Assembly: GCA_023525975.1 (NCBI GenBank) | Contig: CM042035.1 | Coordinates: 26,152,001-26,216,000 of the forward strand | Source: Smallanthus sonchifolius | Lineage: Eukaryota; Streptophyta; Magnoliopsida; Asterales; Asteraceae | DNA: 64,000 nucleotides | Direction of reading: 5' to 3' | Part shown: positions 44,303 to 55,981 of the stretch, piece by piece | Layout of the letters: each line of letters opens with the position of its first letter | Numbering within the stretch: the stretch's first letter is position 1 | Notes under the pieces: generated by a model | The model's database searches: none | What the model saw: the letters and a program-made list of their open reading frames with translations, nothing else | Told to the model about the DNA's origin: nothing | Program-made: the position numbers and the translations under genes

Positions 44303-44422
44303 GGTTGCGATCATACCAGCACTAAAGCACCGGATCCCATCAGAACTCCGCAGTTAAGCGTGCTTGGGCGAGAGTAGTACTAGGATGGGTGACCCCCTGG
44401 GAAGTCCTCTTGTTGCAACCCC
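44303..44422 (+). rRNA. 5S: 5S rRNA gene, copy 88
   Basis: G108T. Spacer with GGGTCCTTGTCGGGG, also present in the scar spacer upstream, which points to a lost twin unit. Long unit, 506 bp. Confidence 0.97.
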
Positions 44423-44808
44423 TTTTTTAATTTATTTTTTTTACTCTAAACAACGTCATCCGTTGATTATTATGCAAGCGGACGTGGGTGTAACGAGTTT
44501 TTGTCAAAAAACGGTCAACGTACGTAAAGACTCGGGCGCGCGGGTCCTTGTCGGGGAACGCCCGATCGCGGGAGACACACGTTTAGACGTCGAGTGGAAC
44601 ACGTGTGTCTTCTTATACTAGTCAATTATTCTTACGCCTCGGGTGAGCGTGGGAATATGTTTTGAACAAGGAAGTATAAGAACTAAACGCTCGCCGGCGG
44701 GTGACGCACGTGTTGACGTAAGGTGGAACGCGCGCGCAAGAGGAGAATGCAAGTAAAAATGAGTCATGTGTGGAAGGGGATAAAGTAATAGAATGAAAGA
44801 GTTATTTC

Positions 44809-44928
44809 GGTTGGGATCATACCAGCACTAAAGCACCGGATCCCATCAGAACTTCGCAGTTAAGCGTGCTTGAGCGAGAGTAGTACTAGGATGGGTGACC
44901 CCCTGGGAAGTCCTCGTGTTGCAACCCC
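44809..44928 (+). rRNA. 5S: 5S rRNA gene, copy 89
   Basis: C6G (breaks C6-G113 in helix I), C46T, G65A. Founder or sister of the C6G copies at 50843 and 54357. Short unit, 500 bp; spacer with CGTACGAAAAGAC. Confidence 0.97.
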
Positions 44929-45308
44929 TTTTTTAATTTATTTTTTTTTACTCTAAACAACGTCATCCGTTGATTATTATGCAAGTGGGCGTAACGAGTT
45001 TTTGTCAAAAAACGGTCAACGTACGAAAAGACTCGGGCGCGCGGGTCCGTGTCGGGAACACCCGATCGCGGGAGACACACGTTTAGACGTCGAATGGAAC
45101 ACGTGTGTCATCTTATACTAGTCAATTATTCTTACGCCTCGGGTGAGCGTGGGAATATGTTTTGTACAAGGAAGTATAAGAACTAAACGCTCGCCGGCGG
45201 GTGACGCACGTGTTGACGTAAGGCGGAACGCGCGCGCAAGAGGAGAATGCAAGTAAAAATGAGTCATGTGTGGAAGGGGATAAAGTAATAGAATGAAAGA
45301 ATTATTTC

Positions 45309-45428
45309 GGTTGCGATCATACCAGCACTAAAGCACCGGATCCAATCAGAACTCCGCAGTTAAGCGTGCTTGGGCGAGAGTAGTACTAGGATGGGTGACC
45401 CCCTGGGAAGTCCTCTTGTTGCAACCCC
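45309..45428 (+). rRNA. 5S: 5S rRNA gene, copy 90
   Basis: C36A and G108T. Long unit, 506 bp. Confidence 0.97.
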
Positions 45429-45814
45429 TTTTTTAATTTATTTTTTTTACTCTAAACAACGTCATCCGTTGATTATTATGCAAGCGGACGTGGGTGTAAC
45501 GAGTTTTTGTCAAAAAACGGTCAACGTACGTAAAGACTCGGGCGCGCGGGTCCGTGTCGGGGAACGCCCGATCGCGGGAGACACACGTTTAGACGTCGAG
45601 TGGAACACGTGTGTCTTCTTATACTAGTCAATTATTCTTACGCCTCGGGTGAGCGTGGGAATATGTTTTGAACAAGGAAGTATAAGAACTAAACGCTCGC
45701 CGGCGGGTGACGCACGTGTTGACGTAAGGTGGAACGCGCGCGCAAGAGGAGAATGCAAGTAAAAATGAGTCATGTGTGGAAGGGGATAAAGTAATAGAAT
45801 GAAAGAGTTATTTC

Positions 45815-45934
45815 GGTTGCGATCATACCAGCACTAAAGCACCGGATCCCATCAGAACTTCGCAGTTAAGCGTGCTTGAGCGAGAGTAGTACTAGAATGG
45901 GTGACCCCCTGGGAAGTCCTCGTGTTGCAACCCC
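45815..45934 (+). rRNA. 5S: 5S rRNA gene, copy 91
   Basis: C46T, G65A, G82A (C box; breaks G82-C94). The terminator is altered to T5 then ATTTTATTTTTTT and GCATAATAAAC. 499-bp unit. Confidence 0.97.
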
Positions 45935-46313
45935 TTTTTATTTTATTTTTTTGCATAATAAACAACGTCATCCGTTGATTATTATGCAAGTGGGCGTAAC
46001 GAGTTTTTGTCAAAAAACGGTCAACGTACGAAAAGACTCGGGCGCGCGGGTCCGTGTCGGGAACACCCGATCGCGGGAGACACACGTTTAGACGTCGAGT
46101 GGAACACGTGTGTCATCTTATACTAGTCAATTATTCTTACGCCTCGGGTGAGCGTGGGAATATGTTTTGTACAAGGAAGTATAAGAACTAAACGCTCGCC
46201 GGCGGGTGACGCACGTGTTGACGTAAGACGGAACGCGCGCGCAAGAGGAGAATGCAAGTAAAAATGAGTCATGTGTGGAAGGGGATAAAGTAATAGAATG
46301 AAAGAATTATTTC

Positions 46314-46433
46314 GGTTGCGATCATACCAGCACTAAAGCACCGGATCCAATCAGAACTCCGCAGTTAAGCGTGCTTGGGCGAGAGTAGTACTAGGATGGG
46401 TGACCCCCTGGGAAGTCCTCTTGTTGCAACCCC
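46314..46433 (+). rRNA. 5S: 5S rRNA gene, copy 92
   Basis: C36A, G108T; duplicate of 45309 at 1,005 bp. Long unit, 506 bp. Confidence 0.97.
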
Positions 46434-46819
46434 TTTTTTAATTTATTTTTTTTACTCTAAACAACGTCATCCGTTGATTATTATGCAAGCGGACGTGGGT
46501 GTAACGAGTTTTTGTCAAAAAACGGTCAACGTACGTAAAGACTCGGGCGCGCGGGTCCGTGTCGGGGAACGCCCGATCGCGGGAGACACACGTTTAGACG
46601 TCGAGTGGAACACGTGTGTCTTCTTATACTAGTCAATTATTCTTACGCCTCGGGTGAGCGTGGGAATATGTTTTGAACAAGGAAGTATAAGAACTAAACG
46701 CTCGCCGGCGGGTGACGCACGTGTTGACGTAAGGTGGAACGCGCGCGCAAGAGGAGAATGCAAGTAAAAATGAGTCATGTGTGGAAGGGGATAAAGTAAT
46801 AGAATGAAAGAGTTATTTC

Positions 46820-46939
46820 GGTTGCGATCATACCAGCACTAAAGCACCGGATCCCATCAGAACTTCGCAGTTAAGCGTGCTTGAGCGAGAGTAGTACTAG
46901 AATGGGTGACCCCCTGGGAAGTCCTCGTGTTGCAACCCC
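46820..46939 (+). rRNA. 5S: 5S rRNA gene, copy 93
   Basis: C46T, G65A, G82A; duplicate of 45815 with the same altered terminator. The spacer has lost one A in GTCAAAAACGG, giving the shortest unit in the window (498 bp). Confidence 0.97.
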
Positions 46940-47317
46940 TTTTTATTTTATTTTTTTGCATAATAAACAACGTCATCCGTTGATTATTATGCAAGTGGGC
47001 GTAACGAGTTTTTGTCAAAAACGGTCAACGTACGAAAAGACTCGGGCGCGCGGGTCCGTGTCGGGAACACCCGATCGCGGGAGACACACGTTTAGACGTC
47101 GAGTGGAACACGTGTGTCATCTTATACTAGTCAATTATTCTTACGCCTCGGGTGAGCGTGGGAATATGTTTTGTACAAGGAAGTATAAGAACTAAACGCT
47201 CGCCGGCGGGTGACGCACGTGTTGACGTAAGACGGAACGCGCGCGCAAGAGGAGAATGCAAGTAAAAATGAGTCATGTGTGGAAGGGGATAAAGTAATAG
47301 AATGAAAGAATTATTTC

Positions 47318-47437
47318 GGTTGCGATCATACCAGCACTAAAGCACCGGATCCCATCAGAACTTCGCAGTTAAGCGTGCTTGAGCGAGAGTAGTACTAGGA
47401 TGGGTGACCCCCTGGGAAGTCCTCGTGTTGCAACCCC
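47318..47437 (+). rRNA. 5S: 5S rRNA gene, copy 94
   Basis: C46T, G65A, but with A at -8, breaking the usual link with G at -8. Also seen at 52348 and 55862. Short unit, 500 bp. Confidence 0.97.
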
Positions 47438-47817
47438 TTTTTTAATTTATTTTTTTTTACTCTAAACAACGTCATCCGTTGATTATTATGCAAGTGGGCG
47501 TAACGAGTTTTTGTCAAAAAACGGTCAACGTACGTAAAAACTCGGGCGCGCGGGTCCGTGTCGGGAACACCCGATCGCGGGAGACACACGTTTAGACGTC
47601 GAGTGGAACACGTGTGTCATCTTATACTAGTCAATTATTCTTACGCCTCGGGTGAGCGTGGGAATATGTTTTGTACAAGGAAGTATAAGAACTAAACGCT
47701 CGCCGGCGGGTGACGCACGTGTTGACGTAAGGCGGAACGCGCGCGCAAGAGGAGAATGCAAGTAAAAATGAGTCATGTGTGGAAGGGGATAAAGTAATAG
47801 AATGAAAGAATTATTTC

Positions 47818-47937
47818 GGTTGCGATCATACCAGCACTAAAGCACCGGATCCCATCAGAACTCCGCAGTTAAGCGTGCTTGGGCGAGAGTAGTACTAGGA
47901 TGGGTGACCCCCTGGGAAGTCCTCTTGTTGCAACCCC
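47818..47937 (+). rRNA. 5S: 5S rRNA gene, copy 95
   Basis: G108T only. Its spacer carries the GGACGAGGGTG mark. Long unit, 506 bp. Confidence 0.97.
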
Positions 47938-48323
47938 TTTTTTAATTTATTTTTTTTACTCTAAACAACGTCATCCGTTGATTATTATGCAAGCGGACGA
48001 GGGTGTAACGAGTTTTTGTCAAAAAACGGTCAACGTACGTAAAGACTCGGGCGCGCGGGTCCGTGTCGGGGAACGCCCGATCGCGGGAGACACACGTTTA
48101 GACGTCGAGTGGAACACGTGTGTCTTCTTATACTAGTCAATTATTCTTACGCCTCGGGTGAGCGTGGGAATATGTTTTGTACAAGGAAGTATAAGAACTA
48201 AACTCTCGCCGGCGGGTGACGCACGTGTTGACGTAAGGCGGAACGCGCGCGCAAGAGGAGAATGCAAGTAAAAATGAGTCATGTGTGGAAGGGGATAAAG
48301 TAATAGAATGAAAGAATTATTTC

Positions 48324-48443
48324 GGTTGCGATCATACCAGCACAAAATCACCGGATCCCATCAGAACTCCGCAGTTAAGCGTGCTTGGGTGAGAGTAGTA
48401 CTAGGATGGGTGACCCCCTGAGAAGTCCTCGTGTTGCAACCCC
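48324..48443 (+). rRNA. 5S: 5S rRNA gene, copy 96
   Basis: T21A, G25T, C67T, G98A. Spacer with AACTCTCG. Long unit, 506 bp. Confidence 0.97.
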
Positions 48444-48829
48444 TTTTTTAATTTATTTTTTTTACTCTAAACAACGTCATCCGTTGATTATTATGCAAGC
48501 GGACGTGGGTGTAACGAGTTTTTGTCAAAAAACGGTCAACGTACGTAAAGACTCGGGCGCGCGGGTCCGTGTCGGGGAACGCCCGATCGCGGGAGACACA
48601 CGTTTAGACGTCGAGTGGAACACGTGTGTCTTCATATACTAGTCAATTATTCTTACGCCTCGGGTGAGCGTGGGAATATGTTTTGTACAAGGAAGTATAA
48701 GAACTAAACTCTCGCCGGCGGGTGACGCACGTGTTGACGTAAGGCGGAACGCGCGCGCAAGAGGAGAATGCAAGTAAAAATGAGTCATGTGTGGAAGGGG
48801 ATAAAGTAATAGAATGAAAGAATTATTTC

Positions 48830-48949
48830 GGTTGCGATCATACTAGCACAAAAGCACCGGATCCCATCAGAACTCCGCAGTTAAGCGTGCTTGGGTGAGA
48901 GTAGTACTAGGATGGGTGACCCCCTGAGAAGTCCTCGTGTTGCAACCCC
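48830..48949 (+). rRNA. 5S: 5S rRNA gene, copy 97
   Basis: C15T, T21A, C67T, G98A; lacks the C28T of its counterpart at 42694. Spacer with AGTCATTTATTC. 504-bp unit. Confidence 0.97.
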
Positions 48950-49333
48950 TTTTTTAATTTATTTTTTTTACTCTAAACAACGTCATCCGTTGATTATTAT
49001 GCAAGCGGACGTGGGTGTAACGAGTTTTTGTCAAAAAACGGTCAACGTACGTAAAGACTCGGGCGCGCGGGTCCGTGTCGGGGAACGCCCGATCGCGGGA
49101 GACACACGTTTAGACGTCGAGTGGAACACGTGTGTCTTCATATACTAGTCATTTATTCTTACGCCCCGGGTGAGCGTGGGAATATGTTTTGTACAAGGAA
49201 GTATAAGAACTAAACGCTCGCCGGCGGGTGACGCACGTGTTGACGTAAGGCGGAACGCGCGCAAGAGAAGAATGCAAGTAAAAATGAGTCATGTGTGGAA
49301 GGGGATAAAGTAATAGAATGAAAGAGTTATTTC

Positions 49334-49453
49334 GGTTGCGATCATACCAGCACTAAAGCACCGGATCCCATCAGAATTTCGCAGTTAAGCGTGCTTGAGC
49401 GAGAGTAGTACTAGGATGGGTGACCCCCTGGGAAGTCCTCGTGTTGCAACTCC
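49334..49453 (+). rRNA. 5S: 5S rRNA gene, copy 98
   Basis: C44T, C46T, G65A, C118T, as 43198. Followed by a long-type spacer with GCGCAGGTCC. 504-bp unit. Confidence 0.97.
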
Positions 49454-49837
49454 TTTTTTAATTTATTTTTTTTACTCTAAACAACGTCATCCGTTGATTA
49501 TTATGCAAGCGGACGTGGGTGTAACGAGTTTTTGTCAAAAAACGGTCAACGTACGTAAAGACTCGGGCGCGCAGGTCCGTGTCGGGGAACGCCCGATCGC
49601 GGGAGACACACGTTTAGACGTCGAGTGGAACACGTGTGTCTTCATATACTAGTCAATTATTCTTACGCCCCGGGTGAGCGTGGAAATATGTTTTGTACAA
49701 GGAAGTATAAGAACTAAACGCTCGCCGGCGGGTGACGCACGTGTTGACGTAAGGCGGAACGCGCGCAAGAGAAGAATGCAAGTAAAAATGAGTCATGTGT
49801 GGAAGGGGATAAAGTAATAGAATGAAAGAGTTATTTC

Positions 49838-49957
49838 GGTTGCGATCATACCAGCACTAAAGCACCGGATCCCATCAGAACTTCGCAGTTAAGCGTGCTT
49901 GAGCGAGAGTAGTACTAGGATGGGTGACCCCCTGGGAAGTCCTCGTGTTGCAACTCC
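49838..49957 (+). rRNA. 5S: 5S rRNA gene, copy 99
   Basis: C46T, G65A, C118T. Here the following spacer is a complete short one (499-bp unit), unlike after its counterpart at 43702. Confidence 0.97.
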
Positions 49958-50336
49958 TTTTTTAATTTATTTTTTTTACTCTAAACAACGTCATCCGTTG
50001 ATTATTATGCAAGTGGGCGTAACGAGTTTTTGTCAAAAAACGGTCAACGTACGTAAAAACTCGGGCGCGCGGGTCCGTGTCGGGAACACCCGATCGCGGG
50101 AGACACACGTTTAGACGTCGAGTGGAACACGTGTGTCATCTTATACTAGTCAATTATTCTTACGCCTCGGGTGAGCGTGGGAATATGTTTTGTACAAGGA
50201 AGTATAAGAACTAAACGCTCGCCGGCGGGTGACGCACGTGTTGACGTAAGGCGGAACGCGCGCGCAAGAGGAGAATGCAAGTAAAAATGAGTCATGTGTG
50301 GAAGGGGATAAAGTAATAGAATGAAAGAATTATTTC

Positions 50337-50456
50337 GGTTGCGATCATACCAGCACTAAAGCACCGGATCCCATCAGAACTCCGCAGTTAAGCGTGCTTG
50401 GGCGAGAGTAGTACTAGGATGGGTGACCCCCTGGGAAGTCCTCTTGTTGCAACCCC
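50337..50456 (+). rRNA. 5S: 5S rRNA gene, copy 100
   Basis: G108T. Spacer with CGCGCGCGTCCTTG. Long unit, 506 bp. Confidence 0.97.
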
Positions 50457-50842
50457 TTTTTTAATTTATTTTTTTTACTCTAAACAACGTCATCCGTTGA
50501 TTATTATGCAAGCGGACGTGGGTGTAACGAGTTTTTGTCAAAAAACGGTCAACGTACGTAAAGACTCGGGCGCGCGCGTCCTTGTCGGGGAACGCCCGAT
50601 CGCGGGAGACACACGTTTAGACGTCGAGTGGAACACGTGTGTCTTCTTATACTAGTCAATTATTCTTACGCCTCGGGTGAGCGTGGGAATATGTTTTGAA
50701 CAAGGAAGTATAAGAACTAAACGCTCGCCGGCGGGTGACGCACGTGTTGACGTAAGGTGGAACGCGCGCGCAAGAGGAGAATGCAAGTAAAAATGAGTCA
50801 TGTGTGGAAGGGGATAAAGTAATAGAATGAAAGAGTTATTTC

Positions 50843-50962
50843 GGTTGGGATCATACCAGCACTAAAGCACCGGATCCCATCAGAACTTCGCAGTTAAGCG
50901 TGCTTGAGCGAGAGTAGTACTAGGATGGGTGACCCCCTGGGAAGTCCTCGTGTTGCAACCCC
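50843..50962 (+). rRNA. 5S: 5S rRNA gene, copy 101
   Basis: C6G, C46T, G65A. Short unit, 500 bp; spacer with CCGTTAATTATT. Confidence 0.97.
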
Positions 50963-51342
50963 TTTTTTAATTTATTTTTTTTTACTCTAAACAACGTCAT
51001 CCGTTAATTATTATGCAAGTGGGCGTAACGAGTTTTTGTCAAAAAACGGTCAACGTACGAAAAGACTCGGGCGCGCGGGTCCGTGTCGGGAACACCCGAT
51101 CGCGGGAGACACACGTTTAGACGTCGAGTGGAACACGTGTGTCATCTTATACTAGTCAATTATTCTTACGCCTCGGGTGAGCGTGGGAATATGTTTTGTA
51201 CAAGGAAGTATAAGAACTAAACGCTCGCCGGCGGGTGACGCACGTGTTGACGTAAGGCGGAACGCGCGCGCAAGAGGAGAATGCAAGTAAAAATGAGTCA
51301 TGTGTGGAAGGGGATAAAGTAATAGAATGAAAGAATTATTTC

Positions 51343-51462
51343 GGTTGCGATCATACCAGCACTAAAGCACCGGATCCAATCAGAACTCCGCAGTTAAGCG
51401 TGCTTGGGCGAGAGTAGTACTAGGATGGGTGACCCCCTGGGAAGTCCTCTTGTTGCAACCCC
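51343..51462 (+). rRNA. 5S: 5S rRNA gene, copy 102
   Basis: C36A, G108T. Long unit, 506 bp. Confidence 0.97.
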
Positions 51463-51848
51463 TTTTTTAATTTATTTTTTTTACTCTAAACAACGTCATC
51501 CGTTGATTATTATGCAAGCGGACGTGGGTGTAACGAGTTTTTGTCAAAAAACGGTCAACGTACGTAAAGACTCGGGCGCGCGGGTCCGTGTCGGGGAACG
51601 CCCGATCGCGGGAGACACACGTTTAGACGTCGAGTGGAACACGTGTGTCTTCTTATACTAGTCAATTATTCTTACGCCTCGGGTGAGCGTGGGAATATGT
51701 TTTGAACAAGGAAGTATAAGAACTAAACGCTCGCCGGCGGGTGACGCACGTGTTGACGTAAGGTGGAACGCGCGCGCAAGAGGAGAATGCAAGTAAAAAT
51801 GAGTCATGTGTGGAAGGGGATAAAGTAATAGAATGAAAGAGTTATTTC

Positions 51849-51968
51849 GGTTGCGATCATACCAGCACTAAAGCACCGGATCCCATCAGAACTTCGCAGT
51901 TAAGCGTGCTTGAGCGAGAGTAGTACTAGAATGGGTGACCCCCTGGGAAGTCCTCGTGTTGCAACCCC
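51849..51968 (+). rRNA. 5S: 5S rRNA gene, copy 103
   Basis: C46T, G65A, G82A with the GCATAATAAAC terminator form. 499-bp unit. Confidence 0.97.
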
Positions 51969-52347
51969 TTTTTATTTTATTTTTTTGCATAATAAACAAC
52001 GTCATCCGTTGATTATTATGCAAGTGGGCGTAACGAGTTTTTGTCAAAAAACGGTCAACGTACGAAAAGACTCGGGCGCGCGGGTCCGTGTCGGGAACAC
52101 CCGATCGCGGGAGACACACGTTTAGACGTCGAGTGGAACACGTGTGTCATCTTATACTAGTCAATTATTCTTACGCCTCGGGTGAGCGTGGGAATATGTT
52201 TTGTACAAGGAAGTATAAGAACTAAACGCTCGCCGGCGGGTGACGCACGTGTTGACGTAAGACGGAACGCGCGCGCAAGAGGAGAATGCAAGTAAAAATG
52301 AGTCATGTGTGGAAGGGGATAAAGTAATAGAATGAAAGAATTATTTC

Positions 52348-52467
52348 GGTTGCGATCATACCAGCACTAAAGCACCGGATCCCATCAGAACTTCGCAGTT
52401 AAGCGTGCTTGAGCGAGAGTAGTACTAGGATGGGTGACCCCCTGGGAAGTCCTCGTGTTGCAACCCC
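52348..52467 (+). rRNA. 5S: 5S rRNA gene, copy 104
   Basis: C46T, G65A with A at -8. Short unit, 500 bp; spacer with CGTACGAAAAGAC and GTAAGACGG. Confidence 0.97.
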
Positions 52468-52847
52468 TTTTTTAATTTATTTTTTTTTACTCTAAACAAC
52501 GTCATCCGTTGATTATTATGCAAGTGGGCGTAACGAGTTTTTGTCAAAAAACGGTCAACGTACGAAAAGACTCGGGCGCGCGGGTCCGTGTCGGGAACAC
52601 CCGATCGCGGGAGACACACGTTTAGACGTCGAGTGGAACACGTGTGTCATCTTATACTAGTCAATTATTCTTACGCCTCGGGTGAGCGTGGGAATATGTT
52701 TTGTACAAGGAAGTATAAGAACTAAACGCTCGCCGGCGGGTGACGCACGTGTTGACGTAAGACGGAACGCGCGCGCAAGAGGAGAATGCAAGTAAAAATG
52801 AGTCATGTGTGGAAGGGGATAAAGTAATAGAATGAAAGAATTATTTC

Positions 52848-52967
52848 GGTTGCGATCATACCAGCACTAAAGCACCGGATCCCATCAGAACTCCGCAGTT
52901 AAGCGTGCTTGGGCGAGAGTAGTACTAGGATGGGTGACCCCCTGGGAAGTCCTCTTGTTGCAACCCC
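52848..52967 (+). rRNA. 5S: 5S rRNA gene, copy 105
   Basis: G108T. The spacer after it is the CTTCATATAC form with the shortened CG run (504-bp unit), unusual for a G108T gene. Confidence 0.97.
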
Positions 52968-53351
52968 TTTTTTAATTTATTTTTTTTACTCTAAACAACG
53001 TCATCCGTTGATTATTATGCAAGCGGACGTGGGTGTAACGAGTTTTTGTCAAAAAACGGTCAACGTACGTAAAGACTCGGGCGCGCGGGTCCGTGTCGGG
53101 GAACGCCCGATCGCGGGAGACACACGTTTAGACGTCGAGTGGAACACGTGTGTCTTCATATACTAGTCAATTATTCTTACGCCCCGGGTGAGCGTGGAAA
53201 TATGTTTTGTACAAGGAAGTATAAGAACTAAACGCTCGCCGGCGGGTGACGCACGTGTTGACGTAAGGCGGAACGCGCGCAAGAGAAGAATGCAAGTAAA
53301 AATGAGTCATGTGTGGAAGGGGATAAAGTAATAGAATGAAAGAGTTATTTC

Positions 53352-53471
53352 GGTTGCGATCATACCAGCACTAAAGCACCGGATCCCATCAGAACTTCGC
53401 AGTTAAGCGTGCTTGAGCGAGAGTAGTACTAGGATGGGTGACCCCCTGGGAAGTCCTCGTGTTGCAACTCC
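53352..53471 (+). rRNA. 5S: 5S rRNA gene, copy 106
   Basis: C46T, G65A, C118T. 499-bp unit. Confidence 0.97.
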
Positions 53472-53850
53472 TTTTTTAATTTATTTTTTTTACTCTAAAC
53501 AACGTCATCCGTTGATTATTATGCAAGTGGGCGTAACGAGTTTTTGTCAAAAAACGGTCAACGTACGTAAAAACTCGGGCGCGCGGGTCCGTGTCGGGAA
53601 CACCCGATCGCGGGAGACACACGTTTAGACGTCGAGTGGAACACGTGTGTCATCTTATACTAGTCAATTATTCTTACGCCTCGGGTGAGCGTGGGAATAT
53701 GTTTTGTACAAGGAAGTATAAGAACTAAACGCTCGCCGGCGGGTGACGCACGTGTTGACGTAAGGCGGAACGCGCGCGCAAGAGGAGAATGCAAGTAAAA
53801 ATGAGTCATGTGTGGAAGGGGATAAAGTAATAGAATGAAAGAATTATTTC

Positions 53851-53970
53851 GGTTGCGATCATACCAGCACTAAAGCACCGGATCCCATCAGAACTCCGCA
53901 GTTAAGCGTGCTTGGGCGAGAGTAGTACTAGGATGGGTGACCCCCTGGGAAGTCCTCTTGTTGCAACCCC
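53851..53970 (+). rRNA. 5S: 5S rRNA gene, copy 107
   Basis: G108T. Spacer with CGCGCGCGTCCTTG. Long unit, 506 bp. Confidence 0.97.
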
Positions 53971-54356
53971 TTTTTTAATTTATTTTTTTTACTCTAAACA
54001 ACGTCATCCGTTGATTATTATGCAAGCGGACGTGGGTGTAACGAGTTTTTGTCAAAAAACGGTCAACGTACGTAAAGACTCGGGCGCGCGCGTCCTTGTC
54101 GGGGAACGCCCGATCGCGGGAGACACACGTTTAGACGTCGAGTGGAACACGTGTGTCTTCTTATACTAGTCAATTATTCTTACGCCTCGGGTGAGCGTGG
54201 GAATATGTTTTGAACAAGGAAGTATAAGAACTAAACGCTCGCCGGCGGGTGACGCACGTGTTGACGTAAGGTGGAACGCGCGCGCAAGAGGAGAATGCAA
54301 GTAAAAATGAGTCATGTGTGGAAGGGGATAAAGTAATAGAATGAAAGAGTTATTTC

Positions 54357-54476
54357 GGTTGGGATCATACCAGCACTAAAGCACCGGATCCCATCAGAAC
54401 TTCGCAGTTAAGCGTGCTTGAGCGAGAGTAGTACTAGGATGGTTGACCCCCTGGGAAGTCCTCGTGTTGCAACCCC
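54357..54476 (+). rRNA. 5S: 5S rRNA gene, copy 108
   Basis: C6G, C46T, G65A and G87T (helix IV hairpin loop, C box). The most altered of the three C6G copies and probably nonfunctional. Short unit, 500 bp. Confidence 0.96.
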
Positions 54477-54856
54477 TTTTTTAATTTATTTTTTTTTACT
54501 CTAAACAACGTCATCCGTTAATTATTATGCAAGTGGGCGTAACGAGTTTTTGTCAAAAAACGGTCAACGTACGAAAAGACTCGGGCGCGTGGGTCCGTGT
54601 CGGGAACACCCGATCGCGGGAGACACACGTTTAGACGTCGAGTGGAACACGTGTGTCATCTTATACTAGTCAATTATTCTTACGCCTCGGGTGAGCGTGG
54701 GAATATGTTTTGTACAAGGAAGTATAAGAACTAAACGCTCGCCGGCGGGTGACGCACGTGTTGACGTAAGGCGGAACGCGCGCGCAAGAGGAGAATGCAA
54801 GTAAAAATGAGTCATGTGTGGAAGGGGATAAAGTAATAGAATGAAAGAATTATTTC

Positions 54857-54976
54857 GGTTGCGATCATACCAGCACTAAAGCACCGGATCCAATCAGAAC
54901 TCCGCAGTTAAGCGTGCTTGGGCGAGAGTAGTACTAGGATGGGTGACCCCCTGGGAAGTCCTCTTGTTGCAACCCC
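54857..54976 (+). rRNA. 5S: 5S rRNA gene, copy 109
   Basis: C36A, G108T. Long unit, 506 bp. Confidence 0.97.
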
Positions 54977-55362
54977 TTTTTTAATTTATTTTTTTTACTC
55001 TAAACAACGTCATCCGTTGATTATTATGCAAGCGGACGTGGGTGTAACGAGTTTTTGTCAAAAAACGGTCAACGTACGTAAAGACTCGGGCGCGCGGGTC
55101 CGTGTCGGGGAACGCCCGATCGCGGGAGACACACGTTTAGACGTCGAGTGGAACACGTGTGTCTTCTTATACTAGTCAATTATTCTTACGCCTCGGGTGA
55201 GCGTGGGAATATGTTTTGAACAAGGAAGTATAAGAACTAAACGCTCGCCGGCGGGTGACGCACGTGTTGACGTAAGGTGGAACGCGCGCGCAAGAGGAGA
55301 ATGCAAGTAAAAATGAGTCATGTGTGGAAGGGGATAAAGTAATAGAATGAAAGAGTTATTTC

Positions 55363-55482
55363 GGTTGCGATCATACCAGCACTAAAGCACCGGATCCCAT
55401 CAGAACTTCGCAGTTAAGCGTGCTTGAGCGAGAGTAGTACTAGAATGGGTGACCCCCTGGGAAGTCCTCGTGTTGCAACCCC
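55363..55482 (+). rRNA. 5S: 5S rRNA gene, copy 110
   Basis: C46T, G65A, G82A with the GCATAATAAAC terminator form. 499-bp unit. Confidence 0.97.
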
Positions 55483-55861
55483 TTTTTATTTTATTTTTTT
55501 GCATAATAAACAACGTCATCCGTTGATTATTATGCAAGTGGGCGTAACGAGTTTTTGTCAAAAAACGGTCAACGTACGAAAAGACTCGGGCGCGCGGGTC
55601 CGTGTCGGGAACACCCGATCGCGGGAGACACACGTTTAGACGTCGAGTGGAACACGTGTGTCATCTTATACTAGTCAATTATTCTTACGCCTCGGGTGAG
55701 CGTGGGAATATGTTTTGTACAAGGAAGTATAAGAACTAAACGCTCGCCGGCGGGTGACGCACGTGTTGACGTAAGACGGAACGCGCGCGCAAGAGGAGAA
55801 TGCAAGTAAAAATGAGTCATGTGTGGAAGGGGATAAAGTAATAGAATGAAAGAATTATTTC

Positions 55862-55981
55862 GGTTGCGATCATACCAGCACTAAAGCACCGGATCCCATC
55901 AGAACTTCGCAGTTAAGCGTGCTTGAGCGAGAGTAGTACTAGGATGGGTGACCCCCTGGGAAGTCCTCGTGTTGCAACCCC
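55862..55981 (+). rRNA. 5S: 5S rRNA gene, copy 111
   Basis: C46T, G65A with A at -8. Short unit, 500 bp. Confidence 0.97.

Larger units (their letters stand above)
41682..47317 (+). repeat. Higher-order repeat C, first copy (copies 83-93)
   Basis: Copies 83-87 match 95-99 at an offset of 6,136 bp and copies 88-91 match 100-103 at 6,034 bp. The 102-bp step is caused by the gene-less 601-bp unit at 43702-44302. Copies 90-91 are repeated 1,005 bp later as 92-93 only in this copy. Shared marks: C15T, C44T, C6G, C36A, G82A. Confidence 0.85.
47818..52847 (+). repeat. Higher-order repeat C, second copy (copies 95-104)
   Basis: Matches the block starting at 41682 gene by gene, without the 102-bp extra spacer piece and without the 1,005-bp dimer duplication. 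Copies 99-104 are in turn repeated downstream at an offset of 3,514 bp. Confidence 0.85.
49838..53351 (+). repeat. Higher-order repeat D, first copy (7 genes, 3,514 bp)
   Basis: Copies 99-105 are repeated directly as copies 106-112. Shared marks: CGCGCGCGTCCTTG in the spacers at 50575/54089, C6G at 50843/54357, CCGTTAATTATT at 51005/54519, C36A at 51343/54857, G82A at 51849/55363. Confidence 0.9.
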
